From positions 1 through 64,000 of the forward strand of contig NZ_MUIZ01000004.1 of the NCBI RefSeq assembly GCF_002154895.1: 64,000 nt of DNA. Direction: 5' to 3'. Source of the stretch: Lactococcus petauri. GTDB taxonomy: Bacteria > Bacillota > Bacilli > Lactobacillales > Streptococcaceae. A program made the position numbers and the translations under genes. The notes under the pieces are model-generated. The model saw nothing but the letters and a program-made list of their open reading frames with translations. It was not told the DNA's origin and did not search any database. Shown piece after piece: positions 17,271-25,579 of this stretch. Position 1 is the first letter of the stretch, and each line of letters begins with the position of its first letter.

Positions 17271-18899
17271 ATGAGAACAGAAAGCAAACGTAAATTAAGA
17301 AGCATCATCATCCTAGCGCTGGCTTTACTTATAGGCGGTACCTTCGCCTTTCAAGCTTTTAACCAACAAGCCATCAATGACCGCTCCCGTGAAAACGAAG
17401 TTGAAGCAGGCGGTCGTGTCCATGATTACTACAATGATGAGTCGGAGAACAAGGATATCTTTGTAGAAAACTACGGACAAAATGAAATCATTGCCCGCAT
17501 CCGCCTGTCAGAGTACATGGAAATCCAAGAACGAGGTCAAACAGAATTCACATCTGTTGTAGATACTGCCCAACGTGATGAAGTAGAAACTTGGTCAACC
17601 TATCTCCCCTATGCTTATGATATCAATGAGCGTACAGGAGAAGGTGCAGATAGATTCAACGACTACTCCAAACTTACCTTTGGTCGAGCGGGCAGACCTT
17701 GGTACCTCCCCACCTTTAACCATGACATTACAGACGAAAGGACAGCCGCGGCAGGAGATGCCCGTGACTTTATCGAAGATGGAGCCACACATCCCGGTGA
17801 CGGAACAGAAAACGACTGGTCAGAAAATGATTACGTGGATAATGACGGCACTTGGCCAGGTTCAATGGTGACACGAGAAACAGCCCAAAACCTAGAGGAA
17901 GACCGCCCACCAGTGACTATGGAGCAATGGTTTGAACTGGACGATGAGGATAAAATCGGTGACTTCTGGGTCATCGACCAGCAAACAGGCTGGGCTTATT
18001 GGGCAAGTAAGCTGCAAGGAGGAGAAACAACCTCTTACCTACTGGATGCAGCAGAAATGCAAGACGAGGCAGATGCCATCAACGGCGCTTATTACTACGC
18101 TATCCACGTAGCCAGTACCTTGGTCACTCCAGGAGAGCGAAATCTATTCCTTGAAGATGATGAACAGGGCGAACACCACAGATATTTACAGTATTTCCTT
18201 GATGGCATCAATGAGGGGGAAATGGCAGACGGTTGGAATCTCCCAACTGAAAATCCTCCAGCCGATACTCCTTCAAGTGTGAACAATTTAAACTTTGGTC
18301 TTATGATTCCAGGGCAAATCTTTACAACGGCAGACGGTCAAGGCTTCCGTTATCTTGAAAATATGGAAGGGCGCAATCACTTGATTATTCGTAATGATGC
18401 GATTCACGGTGTTCCGGTACTCACACGACAGACTCGACTTAATAACTGGTTTAACTATGAAATCCCTGAAGACCTCCGAAATATAGTTCAACCAGTATCT
18501 ATACCTTCTCCGGTACCAAGGACAGAAGAGGGTTCTTCAAGTTTTACTATGAATTGGAATCCAGCTTACGGTGTAGGATTCTTACCTGCTGATTTCAATT
18601 CTTTTCCGTTCACAGAAGCGGTTAGGAATGATGAGACCTTTGTAGATGCGACGAATGGTTCTCCGGGAGCATTTTCTCTTTCGTTAGCTGATTTATTTCG
18701 TGTGTCAGGAACAGGTCGTGGATTTTCTAGACTAGAAGAACGCATGGCAGGGCAAGGAATCGGTGTTGATTGGCCACTTCGTACTCCTGGCGGCGGTGCC
18801 GCTTCTTGGTATGTGGCTACTAATAGCGGTTTTATTGGGCAAGCTCATGACAACTTTCATGTCGCCACTGTCCGACCCGCCTTAATTATTCGTCAGTAA
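17271..18899 (+). CDS. Secreted protein with SipW-type signal and C-terminal DUF6273-like domain
   Basis: The protein is 542 aa with an ideal AAAGGAGG site before the ATG. The N terminus (MRTESKRKLRS, then a hydrophobic stretch ending LLIGGTFAFQAFN) resembles signals of SipW-processed TasA/CalY biofilm proteins, and the next about 80 residues (ENKDIFVENYGQNEIIARIRL) recall that fold. The C terminus has DWPLRTPGG and ATVRPALII, resembling the WLRSPG...VRPAL pattern of DUF6273. The middle is acidic and unassigned. No sipW or tasA partner is in the window. Its codons look richer in G and C than the neighbours', suggesting transfer. Expression may be phase-variable through the repeat in its leader. 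Confidence 0.75.
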   Translation: MRTESKRKLRSIIILALALLIGGTFAFQAFNQQAINDRSRENEVEAGGRVHDYYNDESENKDIFVENYGQNEIIARIRLSEYMEIQERGQTEFTSVVDTAQRDEVETWSTYLPYAYDINERTGEGADRFNDYSKLTFGRAGRPWYLPTFNHDITDERTAAAGDARDFIEDGATHPGDGTENDWSENDYVDNDGTWPGSMVTRETAQNLEEDRPPVTMEQWFELDDEDKIGDFWVIDQQTGWAYWASKLQGGETTSYLLDAAEMQDEADAINGAYYYAIHVASTLVTPGERNLFLEDDEQGEHHRYLQYFLDGINEGEMADGWNLPTENPPADTPSSVNNLNFGLMIPGQIFTTADGQGFRYLENMEGRNHLIIRNDAIHGVPVLTRQTRLNNWFNYEIPEDLRNIVQPVSIPSPVPRTEEGSSSFTMNWNPAYGVGFLPADFNSFPFTEAVRNDETFVDATNGSPGAFSLSLADLFRVSGTGRGFSRLEERMAGQGIGVDWPLRTPGGGAASWYVATNSGFIGQAHDNFHVATVRPALIIRQ

Positions 18900-18981
18900 T
18901 ATAAATATCAAGAGAACCAGAAAAAACAAGAAAACCACAGTTGGTGACGTACAGACAATGCTGAAAGCCGCAAAAGTTTAA
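18886..18981 (+). pseudogene. Possible C-terminal remnant of a surface-protein gene
   Basis: In the +1 frame relative to the gene ending at 18899 a basic tail reads KRTRKNKKTTVGDVQTMLKA and ends at TAA 18981. The block TVGDVQTM resembles the region at sortase motifs of Gram-positive wall proteins. It has no start of its own. This may be a relic or simply open non-coding sequence. Confidence 0.22.
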
Positions 18982-18992
18982 TTATCCCCGTT

Positions 18993-19020
18993 AAAACATC
19001 AGAACTTCTGATGTTTTTTT
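18993..19020 (+). terminator. Terminator before kduI operon
   Basis: AACATCAGAA and TTCTGATGTT form a near-perfect inverted repeat (18995-19015), followed by a T-run. Confidence 0.85.
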
Positions 19021-19039
19021 GCTAATAAAAAATTTATAC

Positions 19040-19068
19040 TTGACAAAACAACTGAAAGCGAATACAAT
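19040..19068 (+). promoter_or_regulatory. kduI operon promoter
   Basis: TTGACA (19040-19045) and TACAAT (19063-19068) are 17 bp apart. It drives kduI-kduD2-kdgK-kdgA. Confidence 0.85.
19052..19066. promoter_or_regulatory. cre (CcpA) site in kduI promoter
   Basis: CTGAAAGCGAATACA matches WTGNAARCGNWWWCA at 14 of 15 positions and overlaps the -10 box. Bound CcpA would repress the operon when preferred sugars are present. Confidence 0.7.
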
Positions 19069-19073
19069 AGATG

Positions 19074-19102
19074 TTAGTAAATCGGTTTAGTAAATCGGTT
19101 CA
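19074..19102. promoter_or_regulatory. Tandem LacI-type operators at kduI
   Basis: Two 13-bp direct repeats of TTAGTAAATCGGT start about 6 bp after the -10. Each contains a CG-centred imperfect palindrome, TAAATCGGTTTA (19078-19089) and TAAATCGGTTCA (19091-19102). This geometry fits the LacI-family regulator at 15934. Confidence 0.55.
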
Positions 19103-19128
19103 TCATTACAAATAAAAAGGAGCATCAG

Positions 19129-19974
19129 ATGAACAATCAAACAATGGATACCCGTTACACACACTCACCAAAGGATATTGCGCAATTTACGACACAAGAG
19201 CTGCGCGAAGAATTTGCAGTAGAGACCATCTTCGAACCTAACTTTATTCATTTGGTTTATTCGCACAATGACCGCTTGATTTTTGGGGGAGTTGAACCGA
19301 CAGAAGAACCTTTGGAAATTGTTCTGGATAAAGTTCTTGGAGTTGAATACTTCTTAGAACGTCGTGAACTTGGTGTCATTAATATTGGTGGTGATGGCAG
19401 CATTATTATCGATGGCGAAGAAGACGAAGTTTTACACCGTGATGGCTACTATATCGGAAAAGGGACAAAAGAAGTTATCTTCAAATCTAAAAATCCGCAA
19501 AAACCAGCAAAATTCTACGTGGCTTCAGCTCCAGCTCACCAAAAATACCCGAATAAAAAAATCGCTCTGGCAAATATTAATCCTTTAACACCGGGTGATG
19601 ATGAACATATGAATAAACGCAAAATCAACCAATATGTTCACCCAAACCAAGTCGAATCTTGCCAACTCCAAATGGGTTTAACATCACTTGCTCCTGGTTC
19701 TGCATGGAACACTATGCCTTGTCACACACATGAACGTCGAATGGAAGCTTATCTGTACTTTGAATTGCCAGAAGACAATGCCATTTTCCACTTCATGGGT
19801 AAACCCGAGGAAACAAAACACTTAGTGCTGCAAAACGAACAAGCGGCAATCAGTCCAAGTTGGTCCATCCACACAGGTGTAGCCACAAGTAATTACTCTT
19901 TTATTTGGGCAATGTGTGGTGAAAATATCACTTATGACGATATGGATATTGTTCCAATGAACGAACTTAAATAA
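19129..19974 (+). CDS. kduI: 5-dehydro-4-deoxy-D-glucuronate isomerase
   Basis: This cytoplasmic cupin-fold isomerase of 281 aa converts 4-deoxy-L-threo-5-hexosulose uronate, released by the GH88 enzyme, to 3-deoxy-D-glycero-2,5-hexodiulosonate. The metal ligands His199, His201, Glu206 and His248 (PCHTHERRMEAY and SIHTG) have the same spacing as His196/His198/Glu203/His245 of E. coli KduI. The start follows AAGGAG. It is first in an operon with kduD2, kdgK and kdgA. Many streptococci use a different isomerase (DhuI) for this step; this locus has the classical KduI. Confidence 0.95.
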   Translation: MNNQTMDTRYTHSPKDIAQFTTQELREEFAVETIFEPNFIHLVYSHNDRLIFGGVEPTEEPLEIVLDKVLGVEYFLERRELGVINIGGDGSIIIDGEEDEVLHRDGYYIGKGTKEVIFKSKNPQKPAKFYVASAPAHQKYPNKKIALANINPLTPGDDEHMNKRKINQYVHPNQVESCQLQMGLTSLAPGSAWNTMPCHTHERRMEAYLYFELPEDNAIFHFMGKPEETKHLVLQNEQAAISPSWSIHTGVATSNYSFIWAMCGENITYDDMDIVPMNELK

Positions 19975-20006
19975 TAAAAAATAAACGAAAGCAGAAAGAG
20001 AAGATT

Positions 20007-20813
20007 ATGACTGAGAATATTTTAAACGCCTTTTCACTGGAAGGAAAAATCGCCCTTGTAACAGGAGCGACTTACGGTATCGGCTTTGCCTTGGCATCAA
20101 GCTATGCCAAAGCGGGAGCAACGATTGTATTTAATGACATCAACCAAGAAGCAGTTGATCGCGGTATGGCAGCTTACCAAGAAGCAGGCATTACAGCACA
20201 CGGTTATGTTTGTGATGTGACTGATGAAGCAGGAATTGATGCAATGGTTGAGCAAATTGAAAAAGAAGTCGGCATTATTGACATCTTGGTCAACAATGCC
20301 GGTATTATCAAACGTACACCGATGATTGACATGTCAGCCGCTGATTTCCGTCAAGTGATTGATATTGATTTGAATGGTCCATTTATCGTTTCGAAAGCAG
20401 TTATTCCAGGTATGATGAAGAAAGGTGGCGGTAAAATCATCAACATCTGTTCAATGATGTCAGAGCTTGGTCGTGAAACAGTTTCATCCTATGCTGCTGC
20501 TAAGGGTGGTTTGAAGATGTTGACGAAGAACATTGCCTCAGAATACGGCAAATACAATATCCAATGCAATGGTATTGGCCCTGGCTACATTGCGACACCC
20601 CAAACAGCGCCCTTACGTGAGTTACAAGAAGATGGTTCACGTCATCCTTTTGATTCCTTTATCATTGCCAAAACGCCAGCAGAGCGTTGGGGAGAACCAG
20701 AAGATCTTGAAGGCCCAGCAGTCTTCTTGGCTTCGAAGGCTTCTGACTTTGTCAACGGTCATATTCTCTATGTAGATGGCGGAATCTTAGCCTACATTGG
20801 TAAGCAACCATAA
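20007..20813 (+). CDS. kduD: 2-deoxy-D-gluconate 3-dehydrogenase / KduD, copy 2 (D44 type)
   Basis: This SDR oxidoreductase of 268 aa follows kduI by 32 bp. It should reduce the diketo-hexuronate formed by KduI to 2-keto-3-deoxygluconate. Catalytic Ser149, Tyr162 and Lys166 and the NNAG motif are present; the glycine motif is TGATYGIG. Asp44 after beta-2 (VFNDIN) predicts NAD(H) preference, in contrast to Arg45 of the paralogue at 12406. Its C-terminal half is almost identical to that paralogue while the cofactor-binding half has diverged. Confidence 0.92.
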   Translation: MTENILNAFSLEGKIALVTGATYGIGFALASSYAKAGATIVFNDINQEAVDRGMAAYQEAGITAHGYVCDVTDEAGIDAMVEQIEKEVGIIDILVNNAGIIKRTPMIDMSAADFRQVIDIDLNGPFIVSKAVIPGMMKKGGGKIINICSMMSELGRETVSSYAAAKGGLKMLTKNIASEYGKYNIQCNGIGPGYIATPQTAPLRELQEDGSRHPFDSFIIAKTPAERWGEPEDLEGPAVFLASKASDFVNGHILYVDGGILAYIGKQP

Positions 20814-20843
20814 AATAAAGAGCTGAACCTTGGAGAAAGAATT

Positions 20844-21812
20844 ATGCCAAAATTTATAACAATAGGTGAGCCTCTAGTCGTGATGGCCTCACAAGATGTG
20901 GATGTTAGCTTAGATGAAGCAGTGCATTTTAAGAAATACCTCGCAGGAGCAGAATTTAATGTTGCACTCGGTATCAAACGTTTAGGTCACAGTGCGGGCT
21001 ATGTATCCAAAGTTGGGGCAGATACTTTTGGACGGTTTATCACTGAGGCTGCACAAGAAGCAGAGCTGGATACGCAAAACTTGATTTACGATGAAAACTT
21101 TTTGACAGGTGTTTATTTGAAACAATGTGTGAGTACGGGGGATCCGGTTACTTCATATTTTCGTAAAAATTCAGCTGCTTCAAACTTGAAGATAGATGAG
21201 ATTGATTTATCTACTTTAGCAGATGTTCAGATTGCTCATCTTTCAGGGATCTTTCCAGCATTATCGCCCAGAACACTTCAAACTTTTAGAGCGTTTAATG
21301 ATAAGCTGCAGGAAAATAAAGTCTTCACGGTATTTGACCCAAACCTTCGTCCAGCGCTTTGGAAAAATCAAAAAGAAATGGTAGATACTCTCAACAACTT
21401 AGCGAAGAACAGCCAAATCGTTTTACCGGGTATTAATGAAGGCCAGATACTGATGGGTTCAAGCCAACCAGAAAAAATTGCTGATTTTTATTTGAGCCAA
21501 AGCAGTCTAACCGAAAGTGTTGTAGTGAAACTGGGCGCTGAAGGCGCATTTGTCAAAACGAAAGCTGGTGCTACTTATACCGTTTCTGGCTTTAAAGTGG
21601 ACAAGGTCGTTGATACAGTAGGCGCAGGCGATGGCTTTGCTGTCGGCTTAGAATCTGCTTTACTTGAAGGTAAAACGCTGGAAGTTGCTGTACATCGTGC
21701 GTGCGCTATTGGCGCTTTGGCAGTTCAAAGTGCGGGGGATAGTGAAGGATATCCGACACGTCAGGAACTTATGGACTTCTATAAGAGTCAGAATTATCAA
21801 GGAGATTTATAA
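20844..21812 (+). CDS. kdgK: 2-keto-3-deoxygluconate kinase (PfkB family)
   Basis: The kinase of 322 aa phosphorylates KDG to KDPG with ATP. The PfkB signature DTVGAGDGF is at 257-265, with Asp263 as catalytic base, and the N-terminal sugar-binding region includes AGAEFNVALG (35-44). The stop codon shares one base with the kdgA start (TAATG), so translation is probably coupled. The operon context settles the substrate within this broad family. Confidence 0.93.
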   Translation: MPKFITIGEPLVVMASQDVDVSLDEAVHFKKYLAGAEFNVALGIKRLGHSAGYVSKVGADTFGRFITEAAQEAELDTQNLIYDENFLTGVYLKQCVSTGDPVTSYFRKNSAASNLKIDEIDLSTLADVQIAHLSGIFPALSPRTLQTFRAFNDKLQENKVFTVFDPNLRPALWKNQKEMVDTLNNLAKNSQIVLPGINEGQILMGSSQPEKIADFYLSQSSLTESVVVKLGAEGAFVKTKAGATYTVSGFKVDKVVDTVGAGDGFAVGLESALLEGKTLEVAVHRACAIGALAVQSAGDSEGYPTRQELMDFYKSQNYQGDL

Positions 21813-22453
21813 TGCAAAGAGCAGAATTATTGGAAAAGGTGATTAAGTCAGGTGTTGTTTCAGTGGTACGCGCAGATAGTGCCGAAGATGCCGTCAAAAT
21901 AGTAGAAGCAGTTGTAGACGGTGGGATTAAAAGTATTGAGCTGACTTATTCGGTACCTCGTGCAAACGATGTGATTGCTGATCTTGTAGCCACATATGCT
22001 GATACAGACGTCGTGGTTGGTGCAGGTACAGTTTTAGAACCAACTTCAGCACGTTTGGCAATTATTGCCGGTGCTCAATTTATTGTGAGTCCAACTTTTA
22101 ACAAAGAAGTTGCCAAAATCTGTAACCTATATCAAATCCCTTATATTCCAGGAGTGATGACCCCATTAGAAGCACAAACCGCGATGGAATATGGCTCTGA
22201 ACTCATCAAGCTTTTCCCAGGAGATATTGCAGGAGCTGCGATGATTAAGGACCTCAAAGGCCCTTTCCCTTACATCAATGTGATGCCATCTGGTGGTGTT
22301 AATGAATCAAATGTGGCAGAATGGTTTAAAATCGGAGCGACTGCTGTAAGTGCAGGAGGTGGTGTGACAGCACCAGCCTTAACAGGTGATTTTGCAGGCG
22401 TTAAAGGGAATGCTGAGAAGTTTATGCGGGCCTATGAAGCCGTAGGAAAATAA
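21812..22453 (+). CDS. kdgA: KDPG / KHG aldolase
   Basis: This class I aldolase of 213 aa splits 2-keto-3-deoxy-6-phosphogluconate into pyruvate and glyceraldehyde-3-phosphate, ending the uronate pathway. The Schiff-base lysine is Lys133 (ELIKLFPG) and the general base Glu43 (SIELTYS), matching Lys133 and Glu45 of E. coli Eda. It is last in the operon and a strong terminator follows within 10 bp. Confidence 0.95.
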   Translation: MQRAELLEKVIKSGVVSVVRADSAEDAVKIVEAVVDGGIKSIELTYSVPRANDVIADLVATYADTDVVVGAGTVLEPTSARLAIIAGAQFIVSPTFNKEVAKICNLYQIPYIPGVMTPLEAQTAMEYGSELIKLFPGDIAGAAMIKDLKGPFPYINVMPSGGVNESNVAEWFKIGATAVSAGGGVTAPALTGDFAGVKGNAEKFMRAYEAVGK

Positions 22454-22459
22454 ATGAAA

Positions 22460-22488
22460 AACTTATATCGTTTTGATATAAGCTTTTT
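22460..22488 (+). terminator. Terminator of kdu-kdg operon
   Basis: CTTATATC and GATATAAG form an 8-bp stem with a GTTTT loop (22462-22482), followed by CTTTTT. Confidence 0.85.
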
Positions 22489-22492
22489 ACTT

Positions 22493-22630
22493 TCATTCCT
22501 TTTCTAAAAGAATCCGTTTAATCTCCCGAAGCTCTCTTTTAGTACGGCTTTGGTCAAGTGCTAATGACAAAACACCAAGAGCTAAGAAAAAATTTGCGAT
22601 TTCGGATAGGATTGTAAATAAAGCATTCAT
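22493..22630 (-). CDS. 45-aa membrane peptide, possible immunity protein
   Basis: A small ORF encodes a peptide with one membrane helix (about 4-24, TILSEIANFFLALGVLSLAL) and a strongly charged C-terminal helix (QSRTKRELREIKRILLEKE). Its ATG is three bases after the stop of the secreted 168-aa protein, so the two are almost certainly co-transcribed. Size and layout recall bacteriocin immunity peptides, but no family is recognised. Confidence 0.6.
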   Translation of the reverse strand: MNALFTILSEIANFFLALGVLSLALDQSRTKRELREIKRILLEKE

Positions 22631-22633
22631 AGT

Positions 22634-23140
22634 TTAGCGTCCATACATAAAGTCATCAAAGCCTAAGGCTGACCAAAAGCTAATAGAGCTAATGGTAATC
22701 CAATACGGTTTTGAATTTCTTTTATATGCAGCACGTGTCGTCCATCGACGACTCAAAGCTTGCATAGCTGCATATCTACCCGCAGAATAAAAACTTCTAC
22801 CAATATTAATCCCTGCCCAAATAAGTGAGGCAACAGCGGCAGCAGCAGCAACAGGCGCAAGTCTCTGTCTATCGAGAAAATTTGCATACTCGTCGAGTAG
22901 CTTTTCTCCATCTTCTTGTGAAATTTCTTTAATATCATGGACTCCTTTCCTAAGTAAGAAATCTTCAAAGCTTTTTTTATCTAAATTTAGACTTGTTTCA
23001 TCAACTTGTGTTATCTCTGCAGTTATTTCTGGAATAACTTGACTTTCAGCAAGCCCCACTCCGGATGGCGTTAATGATGAAGACAGAACTGTTGTGGCAA
23101 CAAGACTAATAACTGTTTTTTTCAAATATTTTTTCTGCAA
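22634..23140 (-). CDS. Small secreted protein, candidate bacteriocin or toxin
   Basis: The protein of 168 aa starts at TTG, ten bases after a perfect AGGAGGT. A signal peptide (MQKKYLKKTVISLVATTVLSS...) ends near residue 31. An acidic propeptide-like part (32-90, FEDFLLRKGVHDIKE) precedes an alanine-rich hydrophobic segment (97-112, VAAAAAVASLIWAGI) and a basic, aromatic C terminus (RRWTTRAAYKRNSKPYW). The layout of acidic leader and cationic amphipathic end fits a membrane-active peptide. It has no homologue I recognise. It borders a restriction-modification operon. Confidence 0.6.
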   Translation of the reverse strand: MQKKYLKKTVISLVATTVLSSSLTPSGVGLAESQVIPEITAEITQVDETSLNLDKKSFEDFLLRKGVHDIKEISQEDGEKLLDEYANFLDRQRLAPVAAAAAVASLIWAGINIGRSFYSAGRYAAMQALSRRWTTRAAYKRNSKPYWITISSISFWSALGFDDFMYGR

Positions 23141-23491
23141 TATATAATTACCTCCTAGATTCTTGTGTCGTGTAGTCCTTTCCTTGAGCTGCAGTCTCGA
23201 ATTAAAATATATTTACCTAAAATATTATCACATTTTAAGCGCCTTAATTTTTAAAAATCCATTGAAAGGTGAAGAAAATTATTCTACGAATATGGAGGGA
23301 GCTAACAATATAACAGTGGGATTACTTTGTGAAGTGGAGAAAGGTAAAAAAATAGGATTTCACATGTTTAAATTATTGTTCGGACGAGTACGTTATAGGC
23401 ATAATAAAAACTACTGTCACAAAGAGATATACGACTGTAAATTTGTTATAATAGAGCTATCTAAATCAAGAAAAAAGAGTATAAATAGAAT
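23141..23491. other. Divergent intergenic region between small secreted protein and hsdM
   Basis: This stretch of 351 bp holds the control sequences of two divergent operons. On the minus strand TGATAATAT near 23222-23230 could be an extended -10 for the secreted protein. A 123-codon plus-strand frame at 23163 is judged spurious because it overlaps hsdM and has no ribosome-binding site. Confidence 0.5.
23444..23452 (+). promoter_or_regulatory. hsdM extended -10 promoter
   Basis: TGTTATAAT is an extended -10 box 39 bp before the hsdM ATG. No good -35 is seen. Confidence 0.6.
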
Positions 23492-25579
23492 ATGTCAGAA
23501 AATTTCAATCCCATCTTTCAAAAGAATAATATAAATATTTCCAACGAGGTTAATTTAGTTTGGTCTATTGCCAATACATTGCGTGGCGCTTATCGTGCAG
23601 ACAAATATAGAGATGTTATCATCCCCATGTTTGTTATTGCTCGTCTGGAAGCTGCACTTGCAAAGACTAAAGACAAAGTAGTTCAAGCTTACAAGAGTAA
23701 AAACGATACACCAAAACAAGTTCTAGAAACGATTTCGGGATATAAATACTATAATACGAGTGAATTTACACTCAAAAAATTGCTTGATGATCCGGATAAT
23801 ATAAAAATAAATTTTGAAACATATCTCGCAGGTTATTCTGAACGTGTACAAGATATTTTGCGTAGCTTAAAATTTGAACAAGAAATTGATAACTTAGCAA
23901 AATCTGGGCGACTCTATGGTGTGATTAAGAAATTCTCAGAACTTGATCTTTCTCCCAGCACTGTGGATTCAATCAAGATGGGGTATATGTTTGAGGATAT
24001 TATTCGTCGCTTTTCTGAAAATGAGGAGGCTGGCTCTCACTATACACCACGCGAGGTTATCGGTCTGATGGTGAATCTCTTGTTAGCAGGTAGTAATCAG
24101 AAATTATTCCAAGATAACAAAGAAATAAAGATATTAGATATGGCAGCTGGCACAGGTGGTATGCTTGCGACTACAAAATCTTATATCAAACAACTGAATA
24201 ATAAGGTTAATGTACGTCTTTTTGGTCAAGAACTCTTGCCAGAAACCTATGGTATTGGGAAAGCGGACATGCTTATTCGTCAGGACAATGCTGATAATTT
24301 TGTAAATTCCGATACGTTAAAGGATCCGGATCCTTTTTCTGATACAGAAATGAACTTTGTTATTGCTAATCCACCCTTTGGTCAAAGCTGGGGCGGGAAA
24401 GATGCGGATGACGGCGTTGAGTCAGCAGTCAAAGAAGACCATAACCTTTTTGTGAAGACAGAAGGCCGAGAAGGACGTTTTGTGGATACTCCAGCAAGTG
24501 GTGATGCACAGTGGCTTTTCCACTTGCATGCGCTCAAGAAACTGGATAAAGATGGACGAGCCGTGATTATTTCCAATGGTTCTCCCTTGTTTTCTGGTGG
24601 AACAACCTCTGGTGAAAGCCAAATCCGTCGCTATATTCTGGAAAATGACTTGTTGGAAACGATTGTCGCTCTACCCGGACAGTTTTTCTATAATACAGGT
24701 ATTTCCATCTATATTTGGCTGTATAACAAAAATAAACCGCAAGAACGACAAGACAAAGTACAGTTTATTGATGCTTCACAAGAATTTGTCAATCTTCGTA
24801 AGTCATTAGGCCAAAAGCGCCGGGAATTGTCTGAAGAGAATATTACTCATGTCATCGATTGGTATCTCTCCAACACAGAAAATAAAAATGTGAAGTTTTT
24901 TGATACAAAAGAGTTTCGTTATAAAGAGTATACAGTGATGCAACCTTTGCAACGCCGAGGAATCATTTCTGATGAAACGATTGAAAATGTCAAAGCCCTT
25001 CCCTTCTTTACAAAACTTTATGATGAAACTAAAGCACGCGTTCTTTCAGAGATTGAACCTCGAGGAGCCAAAGAAGAAAAGGAACTGAAAAAGTTAGAAG
25101 AAGGCAAGGTATCACAAGATAAAATATTAGGAGCGCTGGAAAATGCTAAGTCAGATCAAACTTATCCTGACTTTGAGAAATTTTTAAAATTAATCACAGA
25201 TTTACCTTATGGTGTAAAACTCACAAAAGCCAACTATAATGCTATAGCACTTGCTATGAGTAAGATGGATAAAACGGCAAAAGTAATCAGGACGAAAAAG
25301 GCGGATAAAACTGGGGAAATAGCCAATGGTATCGTTTATGATAAGACAACGAAAGATACTGAGATCGTCAAGCTTTCAGAGAAAGTAGAAGAATACTTTG
25401 CGCGGGAAGTGTTCCCACATGTACCCGATGCTTACTATTGGGATGAAGATAAAGTAGGTGCTGAATTTCCTTTCACCCGCTATTTCTACGAATACCAAGC
25501 GCCAGAACCTGCAGAGAAACTGTTGGCGGAATTTAAAGCATTAGAAGCACAACTACAGCTGCTTTTGGAGGAACTATGA
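23492..25579 (+). CDS. hsdM: Type I restriction-modification methyltransferase subunit
   Basis: This N6-adenine methyltransferase subunit of 695 aa has an N-terminal helical HsdM domain (about 20-160), the SAM-binding motif DMAAGTGG (216-223) and the catalytic motif NPPFG (293-297). Together with HsdS it methylates the recognition site, and with HsdR it forms the nuclease. The stop overlaps the hsdS start as ATGA. The C-terminal extension after about 520 is charged and typical of the longer subclass of HsdM. Confidence 0.95.
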   Translation: MSENFNPIFQKNNINISNEVNLVWSIANTLRGAYRADKYRDVIIPMFVIARLEAALAKTKDKVVQAYKSKNDTPKQVLETISGYKYYNTSEFTLKKLLDDPDNIKINFETYLAGYSERVQDILRSLKFEQEIDNLAKSGRLYGVIKKFSELDLSPSTVDSIKMGYMFEDIIRRFSENEEAGSHYTPREVIGLMVNLLLAGSNQKLFQDNKEIKILDMAAGTGGMLATTKSYIKQLNNKVNVRLFGQELLPETYGIGKADMLIRQDNADNFVNSDTLKDPDPFSDTEMNFVIANPPFGQSWGGKDADDGVESAVKEDHNLFVKTEGREGRFVDTPASGDAQWLFHLHALKKLDKDGRAVIISNGSPLFSGGTTSGESQIRRYILENDLLETIVALPGQFFYNTGISIYIWLYNKNKPQERQDKVQFIDASQEFVNLRKSLGQKRRELSEENITHVIDWYLSNTENKNVKFFDTKEFRYKEYTVMQPLQRRGIISDETIENVKALPFFTKLYDETKARVLSEIEPRGAKEEKELKKLEEGKVSQDKILGALENAKSDQTYPDFEKFLKLITDLPYGVKLTKANYNAIALAMSKMDKTAKVIRTKKADKTGEIANGIVYDKTTKDTEIVKLSEKVEEYFAREVFPHVPDAYYWDEDKVGAEFPFTRYFYEYQAPEPAEKLLAEFKALEAQLQLLLEEL

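Noticed and set aside
12406-20813. Recent gene conversion between the two kduD copies
   Set aside because: The C-terminal halves are near-identical in protein but differ at many third codon positions, so the similarity reflects selection rather than a recent copy event.
23163-23534. 123-codon plus-strand frame before hsdM
   Set aside because: It overlaps the hsdM start, has no Shine-Dalgarno, and its protein is low-complexity with no recognisable domain.
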